IMG/VR virus record: IMGVR_UViG_3300044843_000566
Location: 1 to 64,000 of that record
Length of the DNA stretch: 64,000 nucleotides
Source: a virus
Reading direction: 5' to 3' (one strand)
Shown: piece by piece, positions 1 through 8,268 of the stretch
Layout of the letters: each line of letters opens with the position of its first letter
How positions within the stretch are numbered: the first letter of the stretch is position 1
Notes under the pieces: generated by a model
Told to the model about the DNA's origin: nothing
Database searches by the model: none
The model's input: only the letters and a program-made list of their open reading frames with translations
Program-made: the position numbers and the translations under genes

Positions 1-757
1 CAGCGTCTTTTGTAATTGCGTATTTTTCTTTACGCTTACCGTATAGTTTGACAATTTCTTTAATGTCGCCCTTTTGTGGGCCAGTTACATTTGGATCGTA
101 ATAAGGCGCCATTAAATTGCCAGAATTTAAATGTGGCAAACCAAGCGCGTGCCCAAGTTCGTGGCAGATCACCGCTACGGCCATATTAAATGACCACGGC
201 TCGGCCTCGTCGAACATCTGATCTAATTGCACGTTTTCAGTTACGCCGCACGGTAATTCGCTCCAGGCCAGCGTGCCGCCCTTGTTATCTAATCCGCTAG
301 CACGGCCAACGCCTGATCGAGCATAAATGTTTGCTTTATCTGAGCCGTCAACGCGGGTCGGCTCAATATCGCAAACTTCGGCCCACTGCGAAAAAGCAAT
401 GTCGTACGCTTCTTTAACCTGCTCGTCTGTTACGCCTGGAAGCGTAATGTCGTGATAGTACGTAATCTTTTTATGCAGCCACTTGCACGGAGCACCGCCA
501 GGCGCCGTCAGATTAAAATCTGGTAGCCCGCATCGCGGCCTGTGAATGCGACTAGCAGTGCGTGGCTCAACGGCGCCGGTCGGCTCCAGGCCGTTAAACT
601 CCTGATAGGCTTTTACAGCCCGCGATAAATCGGCCCCGCGAATTGTCTTAACCTTCGCCCACGGTGTTTCACCAAAGTAACCAAGGTCAAAGAGTTTTTT
701 CAGTGTTTCATTAGCGGAGAGAATTTCGTTTTTTTGTTTTTTTGGCGTCCTTGCCAT
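1..757 (-). CDS. Matrixin-type zinc metalloprotease with cysteine switch (3' end outside window)
   Basis: The reading frame starts at ATG 757 behind a good ribosome site (AAAGGTGA) and is still open at base 1, so the C-terminus is missing. Residues about 15-65 look like a peptidoglycan-binding-type pro-domain (FDLGYFG, then VKAYQEFNGL). RPRCGLPD at about 73-80 matches the matrix metalloprotease cysteine switch, whose Cys holds the zinc in the latent enzyme. HELGHALGLPH starts near residue 199 and supplies the three zinc His and the catalytic Glu; LMAPYY follows as the Met-turn. The catalytic domain therefore looks complete and the enzyme should be made as a zymogen. Possible roles are release or entry through a protein-rich cell envelope, or cleavage of virion proteins. 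No signal peptide is visible. The family call is firm; the role is inference. Confidence 0.88.
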   Translation of the reverse strand, partial: MARTPKKQKNEILSANETLKKLFDLGYFGETPWAKVKTIRGADLSRAVKAYQEFNGLEPTGAVEPRTASRIHRPRCGLPDFNLTAPGGAPCKWLHKKITYYHDITLPGVTDEQVKEAYDIAFSQWAEVCDIEPTRVDGSDKANIYARSGVGRASGLDNKGGTLAWSELPCGVTENVQLDQMFDEAEPWSFNMAVAVICHELGHALGLPHLNSGNLMAPYYDPNVTGPQKGDIKEIVKLYGKRKEKYAITKDA

Positions 758-769
758 ACTGTGTCACCT

Positions 770-1174
770 TTATTGTTCTTTCGCTAGTTCGATTAATTCG
801 TCCAGCGTGGCGTCATCAGCCGACTCGCCCAGTTCGTAAAGTGCCGTCAAAATAGGGTTAGCGTCGTGCCGGCTGTCCTGTTTGTCCGCACAACAGTCGC
901 GCCACAAAAGGTTTGCCCGGCGCCGCAAACGAATTAGTTTGCGGGCGGGCAACGATCGAATGTCTTTGATGTCTTGTTTAATCTCGTCGGGTTTTCGCAA
1001 CTCTCGGCAGTAATAGATAATCTGCAGCATCAACGAAATAATCGCGAGTACCAAAAGCGGGTCGAACTGAACTGAGTTGTCAGCCCGAAACACCAACTCG
1101 TTTGTAAGTCGATCCCGCAGTGCCGACAAACGCGGCGAAGCATCGACCCGCTTTTGGAGATCTCCGTTTGTCAT
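770..1174 (-). CDS. Hypothetical protein with one membrane segment
   Basis: 134 residues. The N-terminal third is charged. One strongly hydrophobic stretch lies at about residues 38-56 (DPLLVLAIISLMLQIIYY), followed by a basic, Arg-rich region and an acidic helical tail ending in LDELIELAKEQ. The gene sits 1 bp after the upstream membrane-protein gene and 12 bp before the metalloprotease, so the three are probably cotranscribed. The family is not recognised. A role at the membrane next to a protease gene is possible, but nothing in the sequence proves it. Confidence 0.65.
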   Translation of the reverse strand: MTNGDLQKRVDASPRLSALRDRLTNELVFRADNSVQFDPLLVLAIISLMLQIIYYCRELRKPDEIKQDIKDIRSLPARKLIRLRRRANLLWRDCCADKQDSRHDANPILTALYELGESADDATLDELIELAKEQ

Positions 1175-1175
1175 G

Positions 1176-1550
1176 TTATTGCTGTGCGGTCATCCGCATT
1201 TTTTCAATGGTGGTCGCTTCCAAATAGTGGTAGCGATGGCTCAGGATAGTCGCCCGCAGTTGATTGCGGTTCGACAGATACTTCCACACCAATGCCGCGT
1301 TCACAACAATGACCTGCGTCGCACCCACGACGGCGGTCAACGCCTGCGTCAGCTCAGCAGCTGTTGTGTTGCTGACCCAGCCAATAAGCACAGCCACAGC
1401 CACAAGATTAGCCACAGCCGAACCAGCCATTGTCCAAAAATCAGACGACATCCAGTTTCCAACGCCCGTTTCGGCGGTGTTGTTGGCCGCCTCATTTAAC
1501 ATCCGCATTTCTTCGCGGACAGTATCAACGCTTACTTTACGTGTCGACAT
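1176..1550 (-). CDS. Small two-segment membrane protein
   Basis: 124 residues. A charged N-terminus (MSTRKVSVDTVREEMRML) is followed by two hydrophobic stretches at about 40-60 and 67-90, then a basic C-terminus. The shape, with two membrane helices and a polar tail, resembles some phage holins, but no family signature is seen. AGGAGG lies just upstream of the ATG. A hairpin followed by T residues precedes the gene at 1567-1591, so it probably begins a new unit with 770-1174 and the metalloprotease. Confidence 0.65.
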   Translation of the reverse strand: MSTRKVSVDTVREEMRMLNEAANNTAETGVGNWMSSDFWTMAGSAVANLVAVAVLIGWVSNTTAAELTQALTAVVGATQVIVVNAALVWKYLSNRNQLRATILSHRYHYLEATTIEKMRMTAQQ

Positions 1551-1566
1551 AGAGCCTCCTAGAGTA

Positions 1567-1591
1567 AAAGCACAACACTATATTGTGCCTT
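1567..1591 (-). terminator. Probable intrinsic terminator after 1616-2608
   Basis: On the minus strand GCACAA and TTGTGC form a hairpin with a 7-nt loop, followed by TTTTA. It lies in the 65-bp gap between the end of the 1616 gene and the start of the 1550 gene. The T tract is short, so termination may be partial. Confidence 0.5.
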
Positions 1592-1615
1592 AACAGTTAC
1601 AAATTCGCAAGCACG

Positions 1616-2608
1616 TCAGCGCATGCCTAACATAGATGGCACAATAGCGTGCATCATTCCGCCCCATAACCCCATGTCCTGGAGTTTCTCTTGGGCTAGC
1701 GGCGTTAAGCCGGCCATTGCAGACAACGCTTTGCCGGCCATCGTCGCGGTGGCTAGGCCAACGCCGGCGGACGCGATACCGTTAATAACATCAGACGGCC
1801 TGATAATCGGCGACTGTAGACCAGTGCCTAAACCAGTCATCATGCCGCTTGCCGCAGCGGCATAAGCCGGCGGTGTGTGATTTTCAAACCCGTTATAAAA
1901 ACCTTTACGGGCGTCGTTCCAAACTGCGTTGTTAAATTGTTGGATATTAACCGACGGCGCCATGATGCCCGAGTCACCGGGAATAGCCGGATTCAATTCT
2001 GGCGCGTAAACGCCAAACTGCGAGTTTTTAATTGTCCAGCCACGCAAAAAACTTGTATTTTTGGCTCGCGCATTCGCTGCCGCATTGTTCGCCCCAAGGC
2101 CAACGCCGCCCAAGCCGCCGATAAGCGCCAGCGTATTTCGCAGCTTACCGCGCTCTAAGTAGCGCTCCGGGAATAAGTTTTCAATCAGTGTGCCGGCACC
2201 ATACCCAAGACCGCCAGCAGCCAAGCCCGTAACAATAGCGTTGGTCAGAGGGGTTGGCCCGCCAAGCGCGTTTTGTGCGGCATCAAATGTTGGCGCGATA
2301 CCGGTAATGCCTGCTTTTTTTACAACAATCTCTTCGGCAATGTTCAGGGGCGCTAAACGCTGAAATACACACGACCATTGCGGCATAGCCGCTGCGTACT
2401 TTTGTTGGGTTTCGCTGCTCGGGTCGTGACTCGCGTACACAGTCAGTGTATTGGTCGCCGGACGCCACGTGACAAAACTGGTGCTCAGTAAGCCGGTGTC
2501 TTTTACGGCGTCAACGTGGGCGGCTTTAATGTGTGCCACAACAGGCAGCAACGCAGCCACCCTGTTGGGTACCTGTTCCCACGCGGAAATATCGTGCGAC
2601 GGCTGCAT
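1616..2608 (-). CDS. Ala/Gly-rich probable virion protein
   Basis: 330 residues from the ATG that overlaps the upstream stop as TGATG; a GTG one codon earlier is also possible. Residues 1-100 look globular, with strands and a TWRPATNTLTVY segment. The rest is rich in Gly, Ala and Asn, with amphipathic stretches such as GLAAGGLGYGAGTLIENLFPE and GGLGGVGLGANNAAANARA. Similar Ala/Gly-rich, membrane-active-looking segments occur in several other proteins of this phage (14243, 14919, 21485, 22172, the C-terminus of 16770). This suggests virion or ejection proteins. No homologous family is recognised. Confidence 0.7.
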   Translation of the reverse strand: MQPSHDISAWEQVPNRVAALLPVVAHIKAAHVDAVKDTGLLSTSFVTWRPATNTLTVYASHDPSSETQQKYAAAMPQWSCVFQRLAPLNIAEEIVVKKAGITGIAPTFDAAQNALGGPTPLTNAIVTGLAAGGLGYGAGTLIENLFPERYLERGKLRNTLALIGGLGGVGLGANNAAANARAKNTSFLRGWTIKNSQFGVYAPELNPAIPGDSGIMAPSVNIQQFNNAVWNDARKGFYNGFENHTPPAYAAAASGMMTGLGTGLQSPIIRPSDVINGIASAGVGLATATMAGKALSAMAGLTPLAQEKLQDMGLWGGMMHAIVPSMLGMR

Positions 2609-2853
2609 CACGTTAACACTCGAAATAACTGCACGGCAAAAGCCAGAATTACGACAATCCAGGCAATCAGACCGCTGAGAGCTAAAAAAACAATAAACGA
2701 CGTCAGAGTCAATGCCGGGAACAATTTCTGAATAGGTATTTTACGAAACAGCAGCAATGCACGCATCCATTGCGGCGACGGCTTGTCCGGCGTTACGTCT
2801 GGTGTCGGCGAAGGTTTCGGCTTTGGCTGCCAGGGCCAGTTTATTTTGCTCAT
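2608..2853 (-). CDS. Small Pro-rich membrane protein
   Basis: 81 residues. The N-terminal 30 are Pro/Lys-rich (WPWQPKPKPSPTPD), followed by a basic segment and one long hydrophobic stretch at about 45-78 that could span the membrane once or twice. The start overlaps the end of the upstream gene (2850) and the stop overlaps the next start, so translation is probably coupled. The function is unknown. Confidence 0.65.
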   Translation of the reverse strand: MSKINWPWQPKPKPSPTPDVTPDKPSPQWMRALLLFRKIPIQKLFPALTLTSFIVFLALSGLIAWIVVILAFAVQLFRVLT

Positions 2854-4697
2854 CGCGGTGTTCCTAAAAAGTTGCCGCCAAACCGCTCGATTGTTTGATC
2901 TACGATTGATGGCTGCGGCATATTGCCGTGAAAAGCCTGCAGGGCTAATTGATGGCGATAAGCCGGGTTAATAAACGCCTGATACGACTGATTATTCCGC
3001 TGGGCTTGCAGCATCCAGTCGCCCCGTCTTTTAATTTCAGCCATGTGATTACGGATGTTCTCAAACACAGGCTTCTGCATGTCATACGCGAAAGGACCGC
3101 GGCCAAATACCGAGTTCCGCAGTTCATTTAAATACACGCTGTTCGCCGCGGCTTTTACGCCAGCCGGAATAACGGTCGGATCTATGTGGAGCCTGAAATT
3201 CGTGGGCCGGTGGGTAATGCCTTTGTATTTCGGCTTAGCGTCGTCGATTACCCAGTCATCAGGCGATTGTGCCATCAAGCGCCGAATGATCGCGGCCTTG
3301 TGGTCGTAGCGCTTGTTATCCGAATGTTCTTTTGCCGCTAAAAGGTCTTTGAGGATTTCGGGCTGCGCGGCTTTCTCTATTTTTTCTTGCTTGTCGTAGT
3401 AGGCCGCGTCTTCGGACAAGTGATCCTTGGCAATTTCTTTGGCGATTTGATCGTTGTCGGTGTGCTCGTGCTCATGCCGTGTTCCCCTAGTTAATTCTTT
3501 TTTCAAAAACTTATTATCGGCCTTGCCGTCGGCTTCGCCACCAGATAACAGATCCGCCTGTTTCTGCTGGCTTTGCAGTTTTTGCAGTAGGGCCGAAAGG
3601 TCTTGCCCTGGTTTGTATTTCAGCGTGCCCGGAAGTTTGTCATACGCCGCAATCGTGGGCGTGTGAAACTTATAGACAAGATCGGCAATACGCTTTTTTT
3701 CTTGCTCGACGTCCGGCGTCCATTTTTTTGCGGGGTCTTTTTCGTACCGCTGTTTTGTGCGGCTAAGGCGTTGTTCGTACGCCTGCTCGACAGGCGGGTT
3801 TACATGCACCCTTTTGTATTTGCTTAAAATCTCAGGCGGAAGATACGACAGCTGCACACCCTCGACCACGGCGGGCCCGTCGTTTTTCTCCAACGTTTGC
3901 ATAGCCGTTTGCCGCATCAGTGCCCGAAAGTCTTGTTCTTTGGGCGAGCCGGCTGGCAAATGATTATCCGGCGTATTGTCGTCAAGAAACTTTTGAAAAT
4001 TGGGATCTTGATCGACCGATACGCGCGGCAGTTTTAATTTTTCGGCTAGGGCTTTTGACAGCGTAGATTTGCCGGCCCCAGAATGCCCGCTTACGAGCAC
4101 AACCTGGCTCGGGTCCGCGGCAGCGGCTTTGCGTACCTCATTGTCGCCGAGCACGTTCTTTTTTCGTACTGCGACCGTGATGTGAAACGGATGGCCCTTC
4201 GGCAGCGGCGACAATCCGTAACTCTTGCGAATTGCGGTTAAGCCGGGGCTCGAGACTTGCACGGCCCAAACTTTGCTTACGCCGCTAATGCCTCGGACGG
4301 TTATTTCTTTTAACGGCCCAAGTGTGTAGCCAAAGTTGTGGCCACGCTCATTGATCTTATCGGCACCCACCGACTGCACTTCGTCGGCAGTCATCACAGA
4401 AATATGGGCGTTCAAAAGATCTGCGTCAACGTTGGGCACATTCATCGCGCCGGCCAACGGCAGTTCTGCCCCGGGCGCCACCAAGGCGTCAAATAATCCA
4501 CGGACTAACGCGTTTGGCACAGATAGCAGAAGCCATCCGCTTTTTGCCAGATACAAGCGGCCAGATAATGAATGATTTGCAGCCGTCTTTGTTCCCGTGC
4601 GGCCAAGCCAGCCAATGGCGTTGCCAAGCTGGTACACGGTTTGATCTTCCAACGATGTTTCCCACAACAGCGGATCAAGACTGAATAAGCTGTTCAT
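2850..4697 (-). CDS. 2H phosphoesterase fused to a P-loop kinase, multidomain
   Basis: 615 residues. Residues 1-195 contain two spaced H-x-S/T motifs, HISVM (about 97) and HITVA (about 172). This is the signature of 2H phosphoesterases such as LigT/CPDase, which act on 2',3'-cyclic or 2'-5' phosphodiesters. A P-loop kinase of the zeta-toxin/AAA type follows, with GHSGAGKST at about 204-212 and VSVDQD and VVEGVQ downstream. The rest (about 395-615) is Lys/Glu-rich and includes a piece (FLKKELTRGT to YYDKQEKIE) resembling a short domain (DUF5661-like, from memory) seen in other large-phage proteins. A phosphoesterase joined to a kinase recalls end-healing RNA repair enzymes, and could also degrade nucleotide second messengers. 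It lies 16 bp upstream of tRNA-Asn. The motifs are clear; the substrate is not known. Confidence 0.75.
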   Translation of the reverse strand: MNSLFSLDPLLWETSLEDQTVYQLGNAIGWLGRTGTKTAANHSLSGRLYLAKSGWLLLSVPNALVRGLFDALVAPGAELPLAGAMNVPNVDADLLNAHISVMTADEVQSVGADKINERGHNFGYTLGPLKEITVRGISGVSKVWAVQVSSPGLTAIRKSYGLSPLPKGHPFHITVAVRKKNVLGDNEVRKAAAADPSQVVLVSGHSGAGKSTLSKALAEKLKLPRVSVDQDPNFQKFLDDNTPDNHLPAGSPKEQDFRALMRQTAMQTLEKNDGPAVVEGVQLSYLPPEILSKYKRVHVNPPVEQAYEQRLSRTKQRYEKDPAKKWTPDVEQEKKRIADLVYKFHTPTIAAYDKLPGTLKYKPGQDLSALLQKLQSQQKQADLLSGGEADGKADNKFLKKELTRGTRHEHEHTDNDQIAKEIAKDHLSEDAAYYDKQEKIEKAAQPEILKDLLAAKEHSDNKRYDHKAAIIRRLMAQSPDDWVIDDAKPKYKGITHRPTNFRLHIDPTVIPAGVKAAANSVYLNELRNSVFGRGPFAYDMQKPVFENIRNHMAEIKRRGDWMLQAQRNNQSYQAFINPAYRHQLALQAFHGNMPQPSIVDQTIERFGGNFLGTPR

Positions 4698-4713
4698 GGG
4701 TTTTCCTTGTACG

Positions 4714-4785
4714 CTGCTCGGCTAGGATTCGAACCTAGAACCATCGCATTAACAGTGCGCCGCGCTACCGTTGCGCCACCGAGCA
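4714..4785 (-). tRNA. tRNA-Asn (GTT)
   Basis: A 72-nt cloverleaf with acceptor stem TGCTCGG/CCGAGCA, discriminator G, and T-arm with TTCGAAT loop closed by CTAGG/CCTAG. The anticodon loop CTGTTAA is closed by CGCA/TGCG, giving anticodon GTT. No CCA is encoded. It sits between the 2H/kinase gene and the lysis genes. Confidence 0.93.
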
Positions 4786-4790
4786 ATAAT

Positions 4791-4955
4791 TCAACGCGAG
4801 CCGCCGATCGCTTCAGCACTCGTGGCCGAAGACGCGTGGACAGCGGACACGCAATGGTTGACCATGGCCTGTGCGGACAGCAGCAGCAACACCGCACAGA
4901 ACGCACTGGCGCCCCACGCGGCGACACTCAATTGTTTACGGACGTTCATTGTCAT
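4791..4955 (-). CDS. Small membrane or secreted protein in the lysis cassette
   Basis: 54 residues from ATG 4955, chosen because GAGGAG lies 10 nt upstream; a second in-frame ATG at 4949 is also possible. A basic N-terminus (NVRKQL) precedes one hydrophobic segment (ASAFCAVLLLLSAQAM), followed by a short polar tail rich in Ser and Ala. It overlaps the end of the holin-like gene by 20 bp in another frame, an arrangement common for phage spanin or lysis accessory genes. No lipobox is present, so it is not a typical Rz1. Confidence 0.55.
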   Translation of the reverse strand: MTMNVRKQLSVAAWGASAFCAVLLLLSAQAMVNHCVSAVHASSATSAEAIGGSR

Positions 4956-5292
4956 GTTGATGCAACTCCTCATGATCACGTTCATGGTGGATGATGACTT
5001 TAATACCGGCACCAGATAACAACGAAATCGCCAAATCGGTTAGCGTCGAGCCGCCCATGCCGGCCAGCACGCAAATCCCAATTAGGCCGTATACATTTTC
5101 TGTCCGGCAGTAATTTTGATACCAAATCAGTGCGATGGCTAACCCCAGAAAACCGGCGTTAAGCATCGAGCTGATGACATTAAGTTTAGACAGTTTTTTG
5201 GCAAACCGCAAAAGAGTTGCCAAGCCTGCGAAGCCCGCGGCCCCGAAAGCACTGATAAATACGGCAATAGCGTGCAAATTTTCGTCAGACAT
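4936..5292 (-). CDS. Holin-like membrane protein (LydA-like architecture)
   Basis: 118 residues with three hydrophobic segments at about 8-27, 38-57 and 67-92 (the last containing GLIGICVLAGMGGSTLTDLAISLL). An acidic, His-rich C-terminal tail (HHERDHEELHQHD) follows. The G-rich third helix with a TDL motif resembles phage holins of the LydA/phage_holin_3 type, which insert in the inner membrane and trigger lysis. The gene lies just upstream of a second small membrane protein. Assignment rests on topology and a remembered pattern. Confidence 0.6.
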   Translation of the reverse strand: MSDENLHAIAVFISAFGAAGFAGLATLLRFAKKLSKLNVISSMLNAGFLGLAIALIWYQNYCRTENVYGLIGICVLAGMGGSTLTDLAISLLSGAGIKVIIHHERDHEELHQHDNERP

Positions 5293-5413
5293 GATGATAA
5301 CCGCTTGATATTGCTTGCTTTATGTTAAATGCGTCAAAAGCCCTCGCGATCCCCTTCCGCGAGACCGACCCTGATTTAAACCAGGGTTTTACGACGACTT
5401 ACAAAAGTAAAAT

Positions 5414-5614
5414 TTACTTTGTGTGGCATTCGCCGTACCTCCAACCGCGCTCACGACTATATCTGACCGCGGAACCTGCCGAACTTTGCCGCATCCCTGC
5501 GGTAAAAAACGACCCTAACCAGCCGGCCACCACGACTAACTTTTGACGCACTTCAATTTTAACAGTATTACCCTGGCCGCGATAATCGGGCTGGCAATAA
5601 AGATAGGTTGTCAA
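5414..5614 (-). CDS. Doubtful small ORF in the 5293-5657 gap
   Basis: The 365-bp gap between the holin-like gene and the GDPD-like gene has no convincing gene. The best reading frame would start at TTG 5614 or GTG 5551 without a ribosome site. It would give a short protein with one weak hydrophobic stretch (KLVVVAGWLGSFFTAGM). The same stretch contains TTGACA on the minus strand and AT-rich segments that could be a promoter for the lysis genes downstream. It is listed so that the gap is described, not because the gene is well supported. Confidence 0.25.
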   Translation of the reverse strand: MTTYLYCQPDYRGQGNTVKIEVRQKLVVVAGWLGSFFTAGMRQSSAGSAVRYSRERGWRYGECHTK

Positions 5615-5657
5615 AGATCGGTGGCTGGCAGTCTTTTACCGCCCGGCTGTCAGTACG

Positions 5658-6119
5658 TTAGATATATCGCATCGGCTCGTTGCTGCACAGGCCGGCTGGC
5701 TCGTAAAGTGCTAGCCAGTCTTCGCCGGCTGTCTCTGGAAATACAGCAATTGACCGAGATGTTAACTCGTGCCCCGGGAGCGTCCATACAAATTGTGCAC
5801 TTGTTAACGCCAAGCCCTGCGTATCTAAAAACGAGTGGGCGCTGACGTTACATAAAGCGTCCAGGGTGGCCGGATCGTGAGCGCGGCACCAGACGCGCTG
5901 CTTGGATAGCAGGGCAGGTGGCGCGGGATTAAAGCCGCCGTCGTAGGGCAAGATAAAAGTGCCGCAGTGGAATACGACATCGACACAGACATGCCAGCCG
6001 GCTTTGAGGGCTTTTTGAATATAGGCAAGTTTATTTTCATTGTCTGGCTGTCGCCCGTCGATGTTCCCGAGGTGCGAAATAATAATACCGTCAAACGGCG
6101 TCCTACTTCTTGCCGCCAT
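5658..6119 (-). CDS. GDPD-like phosphodiesterase-fold protein
   Basis: 153 residues from ATG 6119, which has AAGGA 6 nt upstream; the longer frame to 6224 would overlap the actin-like gene. The sequence opens with IIISHLGNIDG, then PDNENKLAYIQKAL, HVCVDV and LPYDGG. WCRAHDPATLDAL and VWTLPG appear later. This order matches small proteins of the glycerophosphodiester phosphodiesterase-like fold seen in phages and bacteria, in which the Arg of HRG is here Leu (HLG). Loss of that Arg may mean altered chemistry. It follows the actin-like gene by 77 bp. Confidence 0.55.
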   Translation of the reverse strand: MAARSRTPFDGIIISHLGNIDGRQPDNENKLAYIQKALKAGWHVCVDVVFHCGTFILPYDGGFNPAPPALLSKQRVWCRAHDPATLDALCNVSAHSFLDTQGLALTSAQFVWTLPGHELTSRSIAVFPETAGEDWLALYEPAGLCSNEPMRYI

Positions 6120-6196
6120 ATAACATCCTTGTAGCCAAAGCAGAAAACAACGGAGCCATCGTAGCGACCGACTTGCGGCCTGTCTACGGCCCTGCG

Positions 6197-7231
6197 TCAG
6201 AGAATCTTGGCTGCAATTAAGCAACCACGCGCGACGGCATGCAGGGGGTCATTGGCGTGCCGCACTTCTTTAATTGGTAATGGAAATCCGTTGTCGTCCA
6301 ATTTTTTTGCGAACACGTCAATAAAGCCTTTGGCCTGGCTGGTCCCTCCGGCAATTACAACCGGCAACGGATCTTTAAATTTGGGTAACGCCTTGTGGCC
6401 AGCAATCGCGTGCGCCAGCATTTTGGTCGTGTAGTCAATCAACCGCTCGTAATACGCACTTACAGCAGCCAGCACCGGATTATCGTTCTGTTCGCCAATC
6501 GTGAAGTCACCCTGCTCTTTCTCGGCCTGTACCACCGAGTCTTTTTCACCAGTAGCGACGGCGGCCATACGGTCAATCCAGTCGCCGGATTTGGTGGTGC
6601 TAAACATGACTGTCGGCTCACCATTGAGCATGATGCAGCAGTTCACCATGCCAGCGCCGCATGACAGTGCCACGCCGGTGTAGTCATCTTTCTCGAGTTC
6701 GGAATAGCACAGCGCCTCGGCTTCGTTGATCGCCCGGGCCATGTACCCGCATTCGGCCAAAATGGTCATAACCACGTCTTCGTGATACCCAACGTCAAAG
6801 TCTTCGTCTTCTTGGTCGACGGGCTGGGCCGGAACGCAAAACACAAGTTTTTCGTGGGGTTCGCTGGCCGTGCCGACGACTTCTTTCAGGATGTACGCCA
6901 GGATGCGCCGAGCGTCTTTTTCCTTGGCCGAAACAACGCCCCGGAACATGGGCCGTTTGGCTGACTCGTTGCGCTCGATGGCTTTTTCAATAGCGTCTTG
7001 CCCAAGAAGAATAAACGTGCCGTCAGCGTCTTTGACGAATAACTTGCCCTGCAGGCCTTTCTCAATCATCTTCGTGGCCACGGGGGTCGTCGGCTTGATG
7101 GCAAAGAACGCGTCACGCAGTTCCTTGTACTTCACGTAGTCGAACTTATCGTCGCTGGTGTAGCTAACGGGGGCTTCGGAGTCTGAAGCCAGGACAATGA
7201 ATGAAGTACCAACGTCTAAACCTTTGGCCAT
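6197..7231 (-). CDS. Actin-like ATPase (ParM/Alp type)
   Basis: 344 residues, normal length for a prokaryotic actin. GLDVGTSFIVLA at the N-terminus is the first phosphate loop, ALSCGAGMVNCCIM (about 190) the second phosphate loop, and VVIAGGTSQAKGF (about 295) the adenosine motif. An HxDE-like acidic stretch (DQEDEDFDVGYHEDVV) and INEAEAL (connect region) lie between them. Such proteins form filaments that segregate DNA or position phage genomes in the cell. The next gene downstream (7233-7562) is only 1 bp away on its upstream side and encodes a small membrane protein that could anchor the filament. Family membership is secure; the cellular role is inferred. Confidence 0.85.
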   Translation of the reverse strand: MAKGLDVGTSFIVLASDSEAPVSYTSDDKFDYVKYKELRDAFFAIKPTTPVATKMIEKGLQGKLFVKDADGTFILLGQDAIEKAIERNESAKRPMFRGVVSAKEKDARRILAYILKEVVGTASEPHEKLVFCVPAQPVDQEDEDFDVGYHEDVVMTILAECGYMARAINEAEALCYSELEKDDYTGVALSCGAGMVNCCIMLNGEPTVMFSTTKSGDWIDRMAAVATGEKDSVVQAEKEQGDFTIGEQNDNPVLAAVSAYYERLIDYTTKMLAHAIAGHKALPKFKDPLPVVIAGGTSQAKGFIDVFAKKLDDNGFPLPIKEVRHANDPLHAVARGCLIAAKIL

Positions 7232-7232
7232 T

Positions 7233-7562
7233 TTATTTACCCTTTAATTGTGCCAGTTTGGAAACCGAGGCATTAATGGTGTCTTGTTTTGCCGTGGTTG
7301 TCCCGAGCTCCACGTCCGAGGCTTTCTGCAGCCCGTCTGTATTAATCTTTGTCACGACTTTTGTTTCATTGATGTCAATTGTACTGATGTCTGGCTGCAG
7401 CACGGGCGTGGGCCGTCCAGATCGCGATGGCTTCGCGAGCGGAGATTGATATACCGGCCCAGCCGGGCCCGTAAGCCGACTCGCAATAATATCGAGGCGC
7501 CCAAGAATATAGCCAAGTGCGAAAGCCAGCAAAATGGACACATGTATGATGTAACTATCCAT
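7233..7562 (-). CDS. Membrane-anchored protein next to the actin-like gene
   Basis: 109 residues from ATG 7562; a TTG 6 codons earlier is less likely. One N-terminal hydrophobic helix ([20 protein letters not shown]) is followed by a Pro/Ser linker and a polar region with a coiled-coil-like end ([22 protein letters not shown]). It overlaps the HAD gene by 8 bp and precedes the actin-like gene by 1 bp, so the three are probably coupled. A role as membrane adaptor for the filament is a guess from context. Confidence 0.6.
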   Translation of the reverse strand: MDSYIIHVSILLAFALGYILGRLDIIASRLTGPAGPVYQSPLAKPSRSGRPTPVLQPDISTIDINETKVVTKINTDGLQKASDVELGTTTAKQDTINASVSKLAQLKGK

Positions 7563-7992
7563 GAGACTCTGGTACCACAAGTTTCGGTTCCCAGACAGTA
7601 TAAGGGTTTACGGCTTTAGGCATAAATAACGGCAGCGTTTCGCAGACGTCAAACTGATCTTCTAGTTTTTTAAACTCTCGCGGATCTGTGGCACCGACGC
7701 CCTCCGGCAGGTCGTCAATCCAAATGTCGATTTTGTAGCCGCGTTGTAACGTCATTGCCCGCTTTGGACCGTGATTACAGAAAATACAGTCCTTTAAAAG
7801 TTTAAAAGTGTCTTCGCCAAATACGTGCAGAAGTTGCAGCCTATTAGCCGGCGAATCAGTACGCCCTGTCACGCAGATCACTGTGTGTCCGCGGCTCACA
7901 AACAACCGCAACATATACCGCCACATTTCCACGTCGCTGGTGAACGTGCGGTCAAAATCAATAGCGATCGTGGTGAGCCTGTACGGCGTCAT
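7555..7992 (-). CDS. HAD-superfamily phosphatase
   Basis: 145 residues from ATG 7992, which overlaps the upstream stop as [16 protein letters not shown] near the N-terminus is the HAD motif I (DxDxT) with the nucleophile Asp; [10 protein letters not shown] is motif [13 protein letters not shown] is motif III/IV with the acidic Mg ligands. There is no large cap domain, so it resembles small phage phosphatases such as 5'-nucleotidase-like or 3'-phosphatase domains acting on nucleotides or nucleic acid ends. Confidence 0.8.
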   Translation of the reverse strand: MTPYRLTTIAIDFDRTFTSDVEMWRYMLRLFVSRGHTVICVTGRTDSPANRLQLLHVFGEDTFKLLKDCIFCNHGPKRAMTLQRGYKIDIWIDDLPEGVGATDPREFKKLEDQFDVCETLPLFMPKAVNPYTVWEPKLVVPESHG

Positions 7993-8249
7993 GCGTGCCA
8001 GTTGCTCATGTATTTCACGGCAATGTACGTGCCGATAAACGCCCCGCACGCTAGCGGAATGAGATACCACGGGTTGTGCAGATAGTTCATGACACCGTAA
8101 GCGCCCAAACTATACAACACGGCGCTAATTCCGCTGGCTTTCAAAGCCTGCTGACGACTGACGCAAATCACGTACAGGGCGTACAAAATGTCAAACAAAA
8201 TGTAGACGACAAATACTGTTCCGGCGGTGGCCCAACTGAAGTTTTCCAT
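7989..8249 (-). CDS. Small polytopic membrane protein
   Basis: 86 residues with three predicted hydrophobic segments at about 8-28, 37-53 and 58-80. Features include [14 protein letters not shown] and [22 protein letters not shown]. The last segment resembles small conserved phage membrane proteins that I recall but cannot name. It overlaps the HAD phosphatase start by 4 bp. The function is unknown. Confidence 0.65.
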   Translation of the reverse strand: MENFSWATAGTVFVVYILFDILYALYVICVSRQQALKASGISAVLYSLGAYGVMNYLHNPWYLIPLACGAFIGTYIAVKYMSNWHA

Positions 8250-8268
8250 GGCAGTACTGTCTCGTGTG

